Positions 6,945-13,069 of a stretch of 40,610 bases of DNA are shown in pieces. The position numbers were made by a program, and so were the translations under genes. The stretch lies in IMG/VR virus record IMGVR_UViG_3300032799_000093, positions 1-40,610 of that record, one strand, 5' to 3'. The number at the start of each line of letters is the position of its first letter. Position 1 is the stretch's first letter. This DNA is from a virus. The notes under the pieces were generated by a model, which did not search any database, was not told the origin of the DNA, and saw only the letters and a list, made by a program, of their open reading frames with translations.

Positions 6945-7403
6945 GTGAGCAAGGTAACTGAGAAGCTGGTGGATCTGGCGAAGAACCGAGTGAAAGTGGT
7001 CGAGCTCAAGTCGGAGGAGAAAGACCTGTGGGCGAAGCTGGAGGAAAACGCCGCCTACGTCCTCTGGAAGAACGCCAACGACCGAAGGATGGCGATGGAG
7101 AAGGAAGGCACCGCGATCCGCTACGAGCTTGGATCGTTAGCGGTATGCGCTCACCGCGAGGGTGAGGCGATGCCGGATCAGATCCAGATTGTCATGCAGC
7201 GCAGGGTGGAGTTCTCGAACGGGATCCTGGAGTGGTCCAAGAAGAACGTGCCGGCGATGCTGGTGCTGGAGGAGAAGGCGCTGACCAAGATGGTTCTTGG
7301 CCTCAACGCTGACCAGCTCGCGGGAATGGGGATCCCCGCTCTTGTGATTGAGACGCCTGACATCCGGGTTGACTCGGATCTCAGCGCGGTGCTGATCGAC
7401 TGA
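6945..7403 (+). CDS. Siphovirus Gp157-like / helical early protein
   Basis: 152 residues, GTG start with a strong AGGAGGG about 5 nt upstream. Mostly helical and charged with a coiled-coil-like first half (LVDLAKNRVKVVELKSEEKD). Near residues 97-103 it has EWSKKNVPAML, then EEKALTKMVLGLN and a closing PALVIETPDIRVDSDLSAVL. This resembles the ending of Gp157-type phage proteins, which sit beside RecT or SSB genes. The assignment rests on that tail pattern and context. The first half could also fit a Gam-like nuclease inhibitor. Confidence 0.6.
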   Translation: MSKVTEKLVDLAKNRVKVVELKSEEKDLWAKLEENAAYVLWKNANDRRMAMEKEGTAIRYELGSLAVCAHREGEAMPDQIQIVMQRRVEFSNGILEWSKKNVPAMLVLEEKALTKMVLGLNADQLAGMGIPALVIETPDIRVDSDLSAVLID

Positions 7404-7508
7404 TCTTCCGAGGTCGGGCCACCAGGTAAGACGGCGGACTCTGAGCGAACAGGTGGCAAGCCGCCGCACCTCGGTTGCGAAAAAGATCGAGAGGGTGTAG
7501 GATGTCTG

Positions 7509-7610
7509 TGTGGCAGGGAACCACTAAATCGCTCTTGCTGGCCTGGCGGTCAGTCCTCGGTAACGAGGGCTTCCCTGCCACAGCTGATCGCCAGGCCAAT
7601 GAGAGCGATT
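7509..7610 (+). ncRNA. Interleaved inverted repeats: candidate structured RNA or DNA element
   Basis: This lies in a 287-nt stretch without a convincing gene (7404-7690). Arm A (7509-7520) is the perfect 12-nt complement of A' (7571-7582). Arm B (7527-7554) pairs with B' (7583-7610) over 28 positions with one mismatch (7538/7599) and a few G-U pairs. A 5-bp hairpin with a GTAA loop (7555-7568) sits between. The order A-B-hairpin-A'-B' is interleaved, as in a pseudoknot. Only 6 nt join A to B, so both full helices can hardly form together; alternative folds or a partial pseudoknot are more likely. The plus strand is assumed from neighbouring genes. Confidence 0.5.
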
Positions 7611-7615
7611 GCTTT

Positions 7616-7654
7616 TCTCTCCTCCCGAATGGGAGGGGGGGAGGGGGGGGTGGG
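7616..7654 (+). other. Hairpin followed by long G-runs (potential G-quadruplex)
   Basis: CCTCCC (7621-7626) pairs with GGGAGG (7631-7636) around a GAAT loop. It merges into four G-tracts at 7631-7633, 7635-7641, 7643-7650 and 7652-7654, separated by single bases. It lies 37 nt before the start of the next gene and just after the interleaved repeats. It could be a terminator-like or translation-control structure. Confidence 0.5.
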
Positions 7655-7690
7655 CGATCCCCCCAGGATGTTCTTCGGGAGGGAGAGTCA

Positions 7691-7909
7691 ATGTCTTTAC
7701 CTATGCCTATCGCTAAGTGCCACAAGTGCAACGCTGAGATCCTGTGGGCTGTGACGGATCCTGGCAATCGACCGATGCCGGTTGATGCCAAGCCCGAGAA
7801 GAGGCTGATCCTTCAAGGGAACAGGTGCAAGATTGTCACTACCTACACCCCGCATTGGGCGACTTGCCCGAACGCGGATGAGTTCAGAAAGGAGCGCAAG
7901 CATGACTGA
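7691..7909 (+). CDS. Small zinc-ribbon protein (CxxC...MPVDAKP type)
   Basis: 72 residues from the ATG at 7691, with GAGGGAGA about 4 nt upstream. The frame is open upstream to 7475, but that part lies in the repeat and G-run region and looks non-coding. Motif order is CHKCNAEILWA, then GNRPMPVDAKPEKR, then HWATCPNADEFRK. This is a familiar small phage and actinobacterial protein type with a treble-clef or ribbon-like zinc site and a conserved MPVDA segment; its biochemical role is unknown. Its end overlaps the next gene by 8 nt. Confidence 0.75.
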   Translation: MSLPMPIAKCHKCNAEILWAVTDPGNRPMPVDAKPEKRLILQGNRCKIVTTYTPHWATCPNADEFRKERKHD

Positions 7910-8171
7910 GAAGCTGATGGAGCGGAAGGCGCTGGAGAGGATCGTGGACTTCGCCATCGACCGACAATGCGGCGATAAGCCGCACGTTGGCTCTGGCGCT
8001 GAGGTTCTGGCTCAGCTCTACACGGCCAGGGCGGTCCTGCACTTGGCGGACGTGGTGGCAGAGCAAACGGAGAAGGTGGACAGCATCACGGCCTACCTGT
8101 TCACTCCGGTCAGTAGTCTTGTTGCTGTCATTCCGGGCCCGTCGCCGGAGGGTGGCGATGGAGCAGGATGA
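7902..8171 (+). CDS. Hypothetical early protein
   Basis: 89 residues from the ATG at 7902, which has AAGGAG about 7 nt upstream and overlaps the previous gene by 8 nt. The first two thirds are helical (KLMERKALERIVDFAIDRQ, then EVLAQLYTARAVLHLADVVAEQ) and the end is hydrophobic then Pro/Gly-rich. There is no catalytic motif. It belongs to a tightly packed early operon; function unknown. Confidence 0.6.
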   Translation: MTEKLMERKALERIVDFAIDRQCGDKPHVGSGAEVLAQLYTARAVLHLADVVAEQTEKVDSITAYLFTPVSSLVAVIPGPSPEGGDGAG

Positions 8172-8541
8172 GCATGTCCGCAACCTGGTCATGTCCTGCC
8201 TCCAGCTGCACAAGGGCAAGGCCAACGCCGTATCCATCGAGGACATCACCGAGTACGTCACGACCTACGCCACCTGGATCAAGGTGGATGAGCGCCGGGT
8301 GCGCCAGGCTATCGAGGATCTGCGGCGCACCTCGGATCGCGGCGCTCTGATCTGTTCGAGCTCTGGAGTCAAGGGGCGCTGGCTGGCGACCAGTCTCAAC
8401 GATGTGCTGGACAACTATCGGGAGGAGCGCCGTCGCGCCATCGAGCTCATGGTGACAATCCGGGAGCGACGCGAGCGAGCGGCGCGCATGTTCGGGGGGC
8501 AGCTAGGGTTGCAGCTAGGCTATGACTATGATCCGCGCTAG
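8158..8541 (+). CDS. Winged-helix-like DNA-binding phage protein
   Basis: 127 residues; ATG at 8158 with GGAGGG about 5 nt upstream, overlapping the previous gene by 14 nt. A helix-turn-helix-like first half is visible (SIEDITEYVTTYATWIKVDERRVRQAIEDLRRT), followed by a wing-like hairpin (ALICSSSGVKGRWLATSLNDV) and a long basic helix (YREERRRAIELMVTIRERRERAARM). The form 'RR.I..LR......I.S..G.WLA' is common in phage winged-helix proteins of replication or early-regulation modules. DNA binding is a fair inference; whether it starts replication or regulates transcription is open. Confidence 0.65.
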   Translation: MEQDEHVRNLVMSCLQLHKGKANAVSIEDITEYVTTYATWIKVDERRVRQAIEDLRRTSDRGALICSSSGVKGRWLATSLNDVLDNYREERRRAIELMVTIRERRERAARMFGGQLGLQLGYDYDPR

Positions 8542-8604
8542 CCTCGGCCTGGGGATCCTGCGCTGCACATGCGGTTGCGATCACTTGGGATGGAGAGAGC
8601 TCAG

Positions 8605-8625
8605 TCCACAAATGGCTGTTGTGGA
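8605..8625. promoter_or_regulatory. Inverted repeat TCCACAA-N7-TTGTGGA
   Basis: A 7-bp perfect dyad with a 7-nt spacer lies in the 188-nt gap between the winged-helix gene and the gene at 8730. It is operator-sized, and the neighbouring winged-helix protein is a possible ligand, but this is inference. Confidence 0.35.
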
Positions 8626-8650
8626 TCTCGATTGGGAAAGCTGTCATTGT

Positions 8651-8677
8651 CTCGGCCCTGTAGCTCACAGGGCCGAG
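8651..8677 (+). terminator. Perfect 11-bp hairpin
   Basis: CTCGGCCCTGT pairs with ACAGGGCCGAG around an AGCTC loop, followed by GTCGCTTTCGG. It divides the early block at the gap 8542-8729. A terminator or attenuator is likely from stability and location, though the T-run is weak. Confidence 0.5.
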
Positions 8678-8729
8678 GTCGCTTTCGGCGCAGGGTGGAT
8701 GCCGATAGGAACGCTGGTGGAGGGAGACG

Positions 8730-9002
8730 ATGTTGGAGACGTGGTTCCCGAGGGAGCGCCCGGTCGAACCGCCTGGCCGGAGCGAAATGGCGGATGCGAT
8801 CTACTGCCGCTTCAAGACGAGAGCGGGCTTCCAGCCGGATCCATCGCTGGACAAGATGTGGCGAGACGGGGCGCGGCGGTTAGCGGTGGTCAACCCTAGC
8901 ATGGAGTTTGTCGATTGGGCGATCATCCGCTTGCAGCAGCGCGGCCAGGCGATCACGGATCCATCGGTGCTCGCCCTGGTGCTGACCGAATGGAAAGCGT
9001 AG
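8730..9002 (+). CDS. Hypothetical early protein, helical
   Basis: 90 residues, ATG with AGGGAGA a few nt upstream. Pro/Arg-rich first 18 residues, then helices (AIYCRFKTRAGFQPDPSLDKMW, NPSMEFVDWAIIRLQQRGQAI) and a final LALVLTEWKA. The last part resembles small phage proteins with a conserved closing Trp, but I cannot name the family. It starts a new sub-block after the hairpin at 8651. Confidence 0.6.
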   Translation: MLETWFPRERPVEPPGRSEMADAIYCRFKTRAGFQPDPSLDKMWRDGARRLAVVNPSMEFVDWAIIRLQQRGQAITDPSVLALVLTEWKA

Positions 9003-9024
9003 ACTCTGGCAATAGGAGGACACA

Positions 9025-9345
9025 ATGGCAGAGATCGACCTATACGCGGTAGTCAAGCAGACGACAGATGTTCGGGACGACGCAGCCGGCAATCACGATA
9101 TGGGGAACGTGCATCCTGGAGAGCGCTTACACCTGGTCGAGAAATACAACAAGAACGGCCAGCTGTGGTTTCGCGCCGACAACCTGGAGCGCTTCGTCCA
9201 GCCAGGCTACAACGAGACGTGGGTGAACGGCAAGGACATCGGCTTCGAGGCCGAGCCCCCTCCGCTGCCGCCGGGTGACTATGCCCCGTCCGCTGAGGAT
9301 CTGTTCGCTGCTCGCCGGGTGATCGCCTTCCTGCTCGGCAAATGA
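9025..9345 (+). CDS. SH3b-like domain protein
   Basis: 106 residues, strong AGGAGG upstream of the ATG. Residues 6-60 read like a bacterial SH3 fold: YAVVKQTTDVRDDAAG, then HPGERLHLVEKYNKNGQLWFRAD. These are the strand-RT loop-strand steps seen in SH3b domains, here without a signal peptide or a lysin partner. The C-terminal third is Pro-rich and then helical. It could bind another phage or host protein. Its stop overlaps the next ATG (ATGA). Confidence 0.6.
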   Translation: MAEIDLYAVVKQTTDVRDDAAGNHDMGNVHPGERLHLVEKYNKNGQLWFRADNLERFVQPGYNETWVNGKDIGFEAEPPPLPPGDYAPSAEDLFAARRVIAFLLGK

Positions 9346-9596
9346 CAATGGTGGTGATCGAAGGCCAGGACTTTGTGCTCGGCCTTCGCCTGGAGGTGGG
9401 CGACGACTTCGATGTTGTCGCCACCTCCAGGTGCTCGATCTGCAACAAGGCTATCTACTATCATCCTGACTTGCGAGGCTCGGAGGATCCACGGATCTGC
9501 ACGATATGCGCGGCTGAGAAGATGGGGCTGGTGCCGCTTGAGGGAGTGGCGAAGATGCCGACCGAGAGACAGATGAAATTGTGGAGGGAGAAATGA
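9342..9596 (+). CDS. Small zinc-ribbon protein
   Basis: 84 residues, ATG overlapping the previous stop. A hydrophobic beta-rich start (VVIEGQDFVLGLRLEVG) precedes CSIC at about residues 31-34 and CTIC about 20 residues later, the two CxxC knuckles of a zinc ribbon. The rest is basic and ends TERQMKLWREK. Small ribbon proteins of this kind often bind nucleic acid or a host factor. No specific function can be assigned. Confidence 0.65.
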   Translation: MTMVVIEGQDFVLGLRLEVGDDFDVVATSRCSICNKAIYYHPDLRGSEDPRICTICAAEKMGLVPLEGVAKMPTERQMKLWREK

Positions 9597-9736
9597 GAGC
9601 TGGTAGAGTGCTTCCCCTGATGTTGGTGCTGCTCCTGGGATGTCTGATCGGAGCGGCGCTGAGCTACGTCCTGCTGGTCACGGCCCTGGCTGTCGGGACC
9701 GGCCCCGGCGGGATGATGCCGGGGGTGTGGCTATGA
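9593..9736 (+). CDS. Short membrane peptide, 47 residues
   Basis: ATG overlaps the preceding stop (ATGA) and GGAGGGAG sits just upstream, so translation is well supported despite the small size. After a basic MRAGR start, the peptide is hydrophobic from residue 6 to about 35 (VLPLMLVLLLGCLIGAAL...), then Gly/Pro-rich. One long or two short membrane segments are possible. The LLGC stretch weakly resembles a lipobox. It lies far from the lysis genes, so a host-takeover or superinfection role is as likely as lysis; both are guesses. Its stop overlaps the next ATG. Confidence 0.6.
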   Translation: MRAGRVLPLMLVLLLGCLIGAALSYVLLVTALAVGTGPGGMMPGVWL

Positions 9737-10110
9737 GCGACGACTCAATCGGTTGCATGGGAACCAGGCTTCCGCCAATCCCCCCGACCACACCAGGACC
9801 GGATAGCCTGCGGGAGATTGCGCATGCTCTCAGGCAGAAGGATGCGTACATCTTCCTGAACATGACTGCCGGAAAGGTGGACGCCCACGCCGACGCATGG
9901 GAGGCGGAGCGGGCGGAGAACTGGGCCGAGACGGAAAGGCTACTTGTGGAAGTCGCCGCCCTCCGCAAGCGGCTAGAGGAGGCGGAGAAGTACCTGCGCC
10001 TAATTGGACATGGCGAGGAATGGGCCGCCCTGGAGGAGAAGCCTCCGGGCGAGAAGTTGCTGACGGCCATCGTCAACGCTAGGCCAAAGGCCGCAGGGGA
10101 GGGGACATGA
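9733..10110 (+). CDS. Coiled-coil hypothetical protein
   Basis: 125 residues from the ATG at 9733 that overlaps the previous stop. The first 25 residues are Pro-rich, then there is a long charged helix (WEAERAENWAETERLLVEVA, then LRKRLEEAEKYLRLI) typical of a coiled coil. No catalytic residues are visible. The stop overlaps the ParB-like HTH gene, so the two are probably produced together. Confidence 0.6.
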   Translation: MSDDSIGCMGTRLPPIPPTTPGPDSLREIAHALRQKDAYIFLNMTAGKVDAHADAWEAERAENWAETERLLVEVAALRKRLEEAEKYLRLIGHGEEWAALEEKPPGEKLLTAIVNARPKAAGEGT

Positions 10111-10676
10111 GCGACATCCTCTCTCTCCCCGGACAATGGGCGGAGGTGACGATCACCGGCCTTCGGATCCACAACCGCAAGCCGACAAGACGCCAATGGG
10201 GTACGTCCTGGGAAATGGTGATCTCTGCCCGAGTGATGAGCGCCTGGTCGATGGGCGATCTCTACAACGCGGGCGAGGGCATGAGTGAGGAGGTTCACCA
10301 ATTCATCACCGCTGCCGGCGTCTCTCTCAAGACCGTCCGCAACCACGCCTCAGTCTGCAAGCTCTACCGCTATCGGGAGCGCATGTTCCCGCCTTCCTTC
10401 ACGCACCATGAGGTCGTCGCCAAGCTGCCGAAGGATCGGCGCGTCTACTGGCTCAAGCGATCCGTGGAGGAGGACATTGACAGCGAGGCCCTGTCCGAGC
10501 TCACCGCCGAGGAGCGCGGTGTCGAGCCGAAGGCGAAGGTGAGTGGATCCGCGAAGGTTCTGGCCGGCGTGAAGATGGCGCTTGAGGGCTGCTCCGAGTG
10601 GGGGATCGGGGCCGAGGAGCATGGCTTCGTTGAACCGCTGGAGTGGATCCGCCGAGATCTGGAGGCGCTGGAATGA
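10107..10676 (+). CDS. ParB/KorB-like helix-turn-helix protein
   Basis: 189 residues, ATGA overlap with the gene before. The core at residues about 47-125 has the order 'WSMGDLYNAGEGMSEEVHQFI...GVSLKTVRNHASVCKLY...SFTHHEVVAKL...YWLKRSVEE'. This is the HTH segment I associate with phage and plasmid proteins related to ParB/KorB DNA-binding domains (W..GD.L..GE... T..N.A.V... HH..VA.L). No ParB N-terminal GERR-type nuclease or CTP motif is present. A role in transcriptional control, replication or segregation is possible; no ParA partner is in the window. Confidence 0.6.
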   Translation: MSDILSLPGQWAEVTITGLRIHNRKPTRRQWGTSWEMVISARVMSAWSMGDLYNAGEGMSEEVHQFITAAGVSLKTVRNHASVCKLYRYRERMFPPSFTHHEVVAKLPKDRRVYWLKRSVEEDIDSEALSELTAEERGVEPKAKVSGSAKVLAGVKMALEGCSEWGIGAEEHGFVEPLEWIRRDLEALE

Positions 10677-10906
10677 ACGGGTGCTACGAGCTCGCCCTTG
10701 AGCATTACTTGGCCGTGCGAGAGGCGCGAACGAATATCCCATCGGAAGTCACATCAAGAAAGGCGCGAGATCCTTCCGCTGGAGAGCTGGAGTATGTGTG
10801 GCGGAGTCGAGACAACAACTCCTCGCACAGAGCGCGCCACAAACTCGGGCGCTGCTTGCCGGACTTGGACTATGGTGAGGCCTATGCGATCCGACATCTG
10901 CTTTGA
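10673..10906 (+). CDS. Hypothetical small early protein
   Basis: 77 residues, ATG overlapping the previous stop (ATGA). A helical start (ELALEHYLAVREARTNI) is followed by a basic, Ser/Arg-rich middle and LPDLDYGEAYAIRHLL at the end. No family is recognised. It overlaps the HNH-like gene by 23 nt. Confidence 0.5.
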   Translation: MNGCYELALEHYLAVREARTNIPSEVTSRKARDPSAGELEYVWRSRDNNSSHRARHKLGRCLPDLDYGEAYAIRHLL

Positions 10907-11237
10907 TGAGTGCTGGCTTGAGGGCTACGGCCACGCTTGCAGCTCCAACATCCAGGGCCACCACTTCGTCTCCAAGAGCAAGACGCAGAAGGCGCGGCAG
11001 GCCAGGCGCGAGGCTGAGCAGCTGGTCGTGCCTGTCTGTCGCATCGCCAATGCGGAGCTCAAGCTGGCGGATACCAAGTGGGCGCAGCGCGTGATCGCTG
11101 AGCGCCTGGTGGATGAGCTCGGGCGCGAAGAAGTCGAGCGCCGGCTGGCGCTGGCATGGAAAGTGTCGCATCCAGAGCTCACCCTGAACGGGATCCTGGC
11201 TGGCCCGCCCCCACCCATGCCGAGGCTGTTGCTTTAG
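10884..11237 (+). CDS. HNH-like protein, apparently degenerate
   Basis: 117 residues from the ATG at 10884; a start at 10872 is possible. CSSNIQGHHFVSKSKTQKAR at residues about 19-38 looks like the first half of an HNH zinc-nuclease motif (Cys, then HH near a strand turn). LVVPVCRIANAE near residue 50 looks like the second half (usually a C..HN-type closing). The expected last His is not obvious, so activity is doubtful. The remaining helical part ends in a Pro-rich tail. It is the last early gene before the second structural block. Confidence 0.5.
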   Translation: MRSDICFDECWLEGYGHACSSNIQGHHFVSKSKTQKARQARREAEQLVVPVCRIANAELKLADTKWAQRVIAERLVDELGREEVERRLALAWKVSHPELTLNGILAGPPPPMPRLLL

Positions 11238-11257
11238 GACGCCATCCCTGCTATGCT
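11229..11257 (+). promoter_or_regulatory. Weak sigma70-like promoter before the second structural block
   Basis: TTGCTT (11229-11234), 17 nt, TATGCT (11252-11257), then AAGGAGG and the ATG at 11293. The match is partial (3/6 and 4/6), but spacing and place at a functional boundary are right. Confidence 0.3.
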
Positions 11258-11292
11258 TCTTCCTGGAAGCTACCGCATAAGGAGGATGGACA

Positions 11293-11721
11293 ATGGCAAT
11301 CTACAGTTTGGCGAACAGAACATCAGGGGCAGGCTCGGGTGCTCCGAGTCTGGAAATCCGAGCAGCCGCGGCCAACCGCCCGAGGCTGCTGGAAATGGGA
11401 ATCTGGCTGAACGCGGCCACGCAGTCGCCCATCGGCATCGGTCGTCCGCAGGCCATTGGTGTCACGCCGACTTCGCCGGTCACAGTTCTGCAAGAGGATC
11501 CTGGTGACAGCGCCGGCCTGACGCAGACCGCGCTGGCCTGGGCCACCCCGCCGACCGTGCCGCTCAACTTCTTCCGCCGGCTCAACATCGCCGCGGCCAT
11601 TGGCGCGGGCGTGCTGCTGACCTTCCCCCGCGGCATTGTGATCGCGGCTGCTTTCTCGCTCATCAACTGGAACATCGCGGCTGTCTCGGTGTACGACTGT
11701 CATATCGTCGTTGATGAGTAG
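11293..11721 (+). CDS. Putative virion structural protein
   Basis: 142 residues, strong AAGGAGG upstream. Ala/Gly-rich with the order EIRAAAANRPRLLEMGIWL, then FRRLNIAAAIGAGVLLTFPRG and SLINWNIAAVSVYDCHIVVDE. The alternation and the RRL...GAGV...PRG... NW ... VVDE pattern recall small beta-sandwich proteins that decorate phage capsids or tails. The structural role is inferred; a predicted promoter directly upstream would let it start a late operon. Confidence 0.55.
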   Translation: MAIYSLANRTSGAGSGAPSLEIRAAAANRPRLLEMGIWLNAATQSPIGIGRPQAIGVTPTSPVTVLQEDPGDSAGLTQTALAWATPPTVPLNFFRRLNIAAAIGAGVLLTFPRGIVIAAAFSLINWNIAAVSVYDCHIVVDE

Positions 11722-11726
11722 CGGTC

Positions 11727-11888
11727 ATGGCTACCGACTACCAGGTGGTCAAGGCGAAGTCCATCGCCGTTCTTGAGGCGCGAGTCAACGTGCAGATTGC
11801 ACTTGGTTGGGAGCCCGTTGGCGGGGTATGTGATGCCGTCAACGAGGCCGACGGCGAGGCGTATCTGATGCAGGCGATGGTGAAGTAG
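11727..11888 (+). CDS. DUF1737-like small protein
   Basis: 53 residues. It reads DYQVVKAKSIAVLEARVNVQ, then LGWEPVGGV and finishes YLMQAMVK. That order (YQVV.......L...V......GW.P.GG......QAM) is the DUF1737 pattern, a small alpha/beta fold of unknown function found in bacteria and phages. It starts 5 nt after the previous stop. Confidence 0.6.
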   Translation: MATDYQVVKAKSIAVLEARVNVQIALGWEPVGGVCDAVNEADGEAYLMQAMVK

Positions 11889-11899
11889 CGGAGGCGCGG

Positions 11900-12151
11900 A
11901 TGGGGACGACCATCTTCATCAACAAGATGCCGACCTTGCACTCCGGCGGTCGGCAGACAGCGGGACCATCCGAGCGGGACATGGTGTGTTGTAGCTGCTA
12001 TCGCTTCTTCGTGGTGACGACGCGCACCTGGGAGGAAGCTGAGCGGCAACCATGTCCCTACTGTCACAGTAGGGAGACGACTGCCATGCTCGGGGAGTAC
12101 CACAACGCCGAGCCGGTGCTCGTCTCTGATGGGAAGGGAGGGTTTCGCTAA
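11900..12151 (+). CDS. Small zinc-ribbon protein
   Basis: 83 residues, ATG after a GGAGG-type site. Two Cys pairs are visible: MVCCSCYRFF near residues 28-35 and CPYCHSRE near 52-59, a CxxC...CxxC ribbon. Its stop overlaps the next ATG (TAATG). It lies in a structural-looking block, unlike the other ribbon proteins in the early region. A nucleic-acid or protein-binding role is possible. Confidence 0.6.
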   Translation: MGTTIFINKMPTLHSGGRQTAGPSERDMVCCSCYRFFVVTTRTWEEAERQPCPYCHSRETTAMLGEYHNAEPVLVSDGKGGFR

Positions 12152-12657
12152 TGCCTGGGAAGATCCTCGGTACGGGCGCGGTGGTCAGTCCAGACGGGGC
12201 TCGTCGCCCTGACCGCTGGCTCAACTTCCGGTACGCCTTCCCTCCTGAGAGGGACATCCGCGACAGGGAGGACTCTCCAGGCGGGCGCAATCCCTACAAC
12301 CTGTGGCCTCCGAGCGACCTGATCGGCGGCGAAGAAATCGGCATGACCGTAATGAAGCTGGTGTCCTACGACGACGATGTGCGGTTCGGGGGAAGAAAGG
12401 GGCCGCTGGTGATCGCCGGTCAGACGGTAGATAGCGCCGGCTCGCCCCTGCCAGGGATGCTCGTTGAGCTGTCTTTGGTGAAGCCTCTCGATGTTGGCGA
12501 TGCCTGGCAGAAGCAGCCACAGCTGGTCGCCTCGATCTACTCAGACGCCAATGGCATGTTCGCTTTCACCGTGCCGAACACGACCAATGAATACAAGGTC
12601 GAGGCCTACGATGGCAGCCGGAGTGGAGTGACCGTGAGGAACCTGACGGGTGCCTAA
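12151..12657 (+). CDS. Putative virion surface protein with Ig-like / carboxypeptidase-regulatory-like domain
   Basis: 168 residues, start overlapping the previous stop. The C-terminal half has the beta-sandwich phrase IAGQTVDSAGSPLPGMLVEL, then SIYSDANGMFAFTVP and YKVEAYDGSRSGVTV, as in carboxypeptidase regulatory-like domains that decorate surface proteins. The N-terminal half (RWLNFRYAFPPERD, then NPYNLWPPSDL) is not recognised. A capsid or tail decoration that contacts the cell surface is inferred. Confidence 0.55.
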   Translation: MPGKILGTGAVVSPDGARRPDRWLNFRYAFPPERDIRDREDSPGGRNPYNLWPPSDLIGGEEIGMTVMKLVSYDDDVRFGGRKGPLVIAGQTVDSAGSPLPGMLVELSLVKPLDVGDAWQKQPQLVASIYSDANGMFAFTVPNTTNEYKVEAYDGSRSGVTVRNLTGA

Positions 12658-13069
12658 GCTACAGAAGCTCACCTGCCTGGCCTATGACGGCACGCCTAAG
12701 AATGTCAGGATGGCGCTGAACCTCGCGCCTGAGTTCACGGGCGAGCTAGTGCGGCGCACCGTGTTCCTCATCAATGCGCCCAGGACCGTGCCCGCGCCGG
12801 CAGCTGTGCTCGAAGGAGTGCAGTACGGCAACAACGGGACCGAGTTCACGGGATCGCTGGCTGGTGCGACTGGCTATCCCATCGAGGATGATGTGCGCCT
12901 GGGGATCACCTACGGCCAGTTCGAGGGCCAGTACGAGGGCGACCTGGTGCTCCCTGCCGAGGCGGACGTGAAGCTCGGGGTGGACTACGGGGCCGACGCT
13001 ACCGAGTTCGAGGGCGAGCTGACGGGCGGCGGCGGTGGCGTGAGCCGAGGCAGGGTGGTGAACCCATGA
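12650..13069 (+). CDS. Repeat-containing putative structural protein
   Basis: 139 residues, GTG start overlapping the previous gene by 8 nt. It carries three similar units: VLEGVQYGNNGTEFTGSLAG, DVRLGITYGQFEGQYEGDLV and DVKLGVDYGADATEFEGELT (about residues 51-130), each with an L/G-x-x-YG...EF.G.L core. Repeats of this sort are typical of phage decoration or fibre proteins. A Gly-rich hinge follows and the end is Arg/Val-rich. The exact virion location is unknown. Confidence 0.55.
   Translation: MPKLQKLTCLAYDGTPKNVRMALNLAPEFTGELVRRTVFLINAPRTVPAPAAVLEGVQYGNNGTEFTGSLAGATGYPIEDDVRLGITYGQFEGQYEGDLVLPAEADVKLGVDYGADATEFEGELTGGGGGVSRGRVVNP

Noticed and set aside
7475-7690. In-frame upstream extension of the zinc-ribbon gene
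   Set aside because: The extension lies in the inverted repeats and G-run, giving a low-complexity product; the ATG at 7691 has its own ribosome site.
8522-8899. 125-codon frame with CTCGCDHLGW near its start
   Set aside because: It overlaps the better supported gene at 8730 by 170 nt and crosses the perfect hairpin at 8651; the gap looks regulatory. A short peptide from 8522 cannot be fully excluded.
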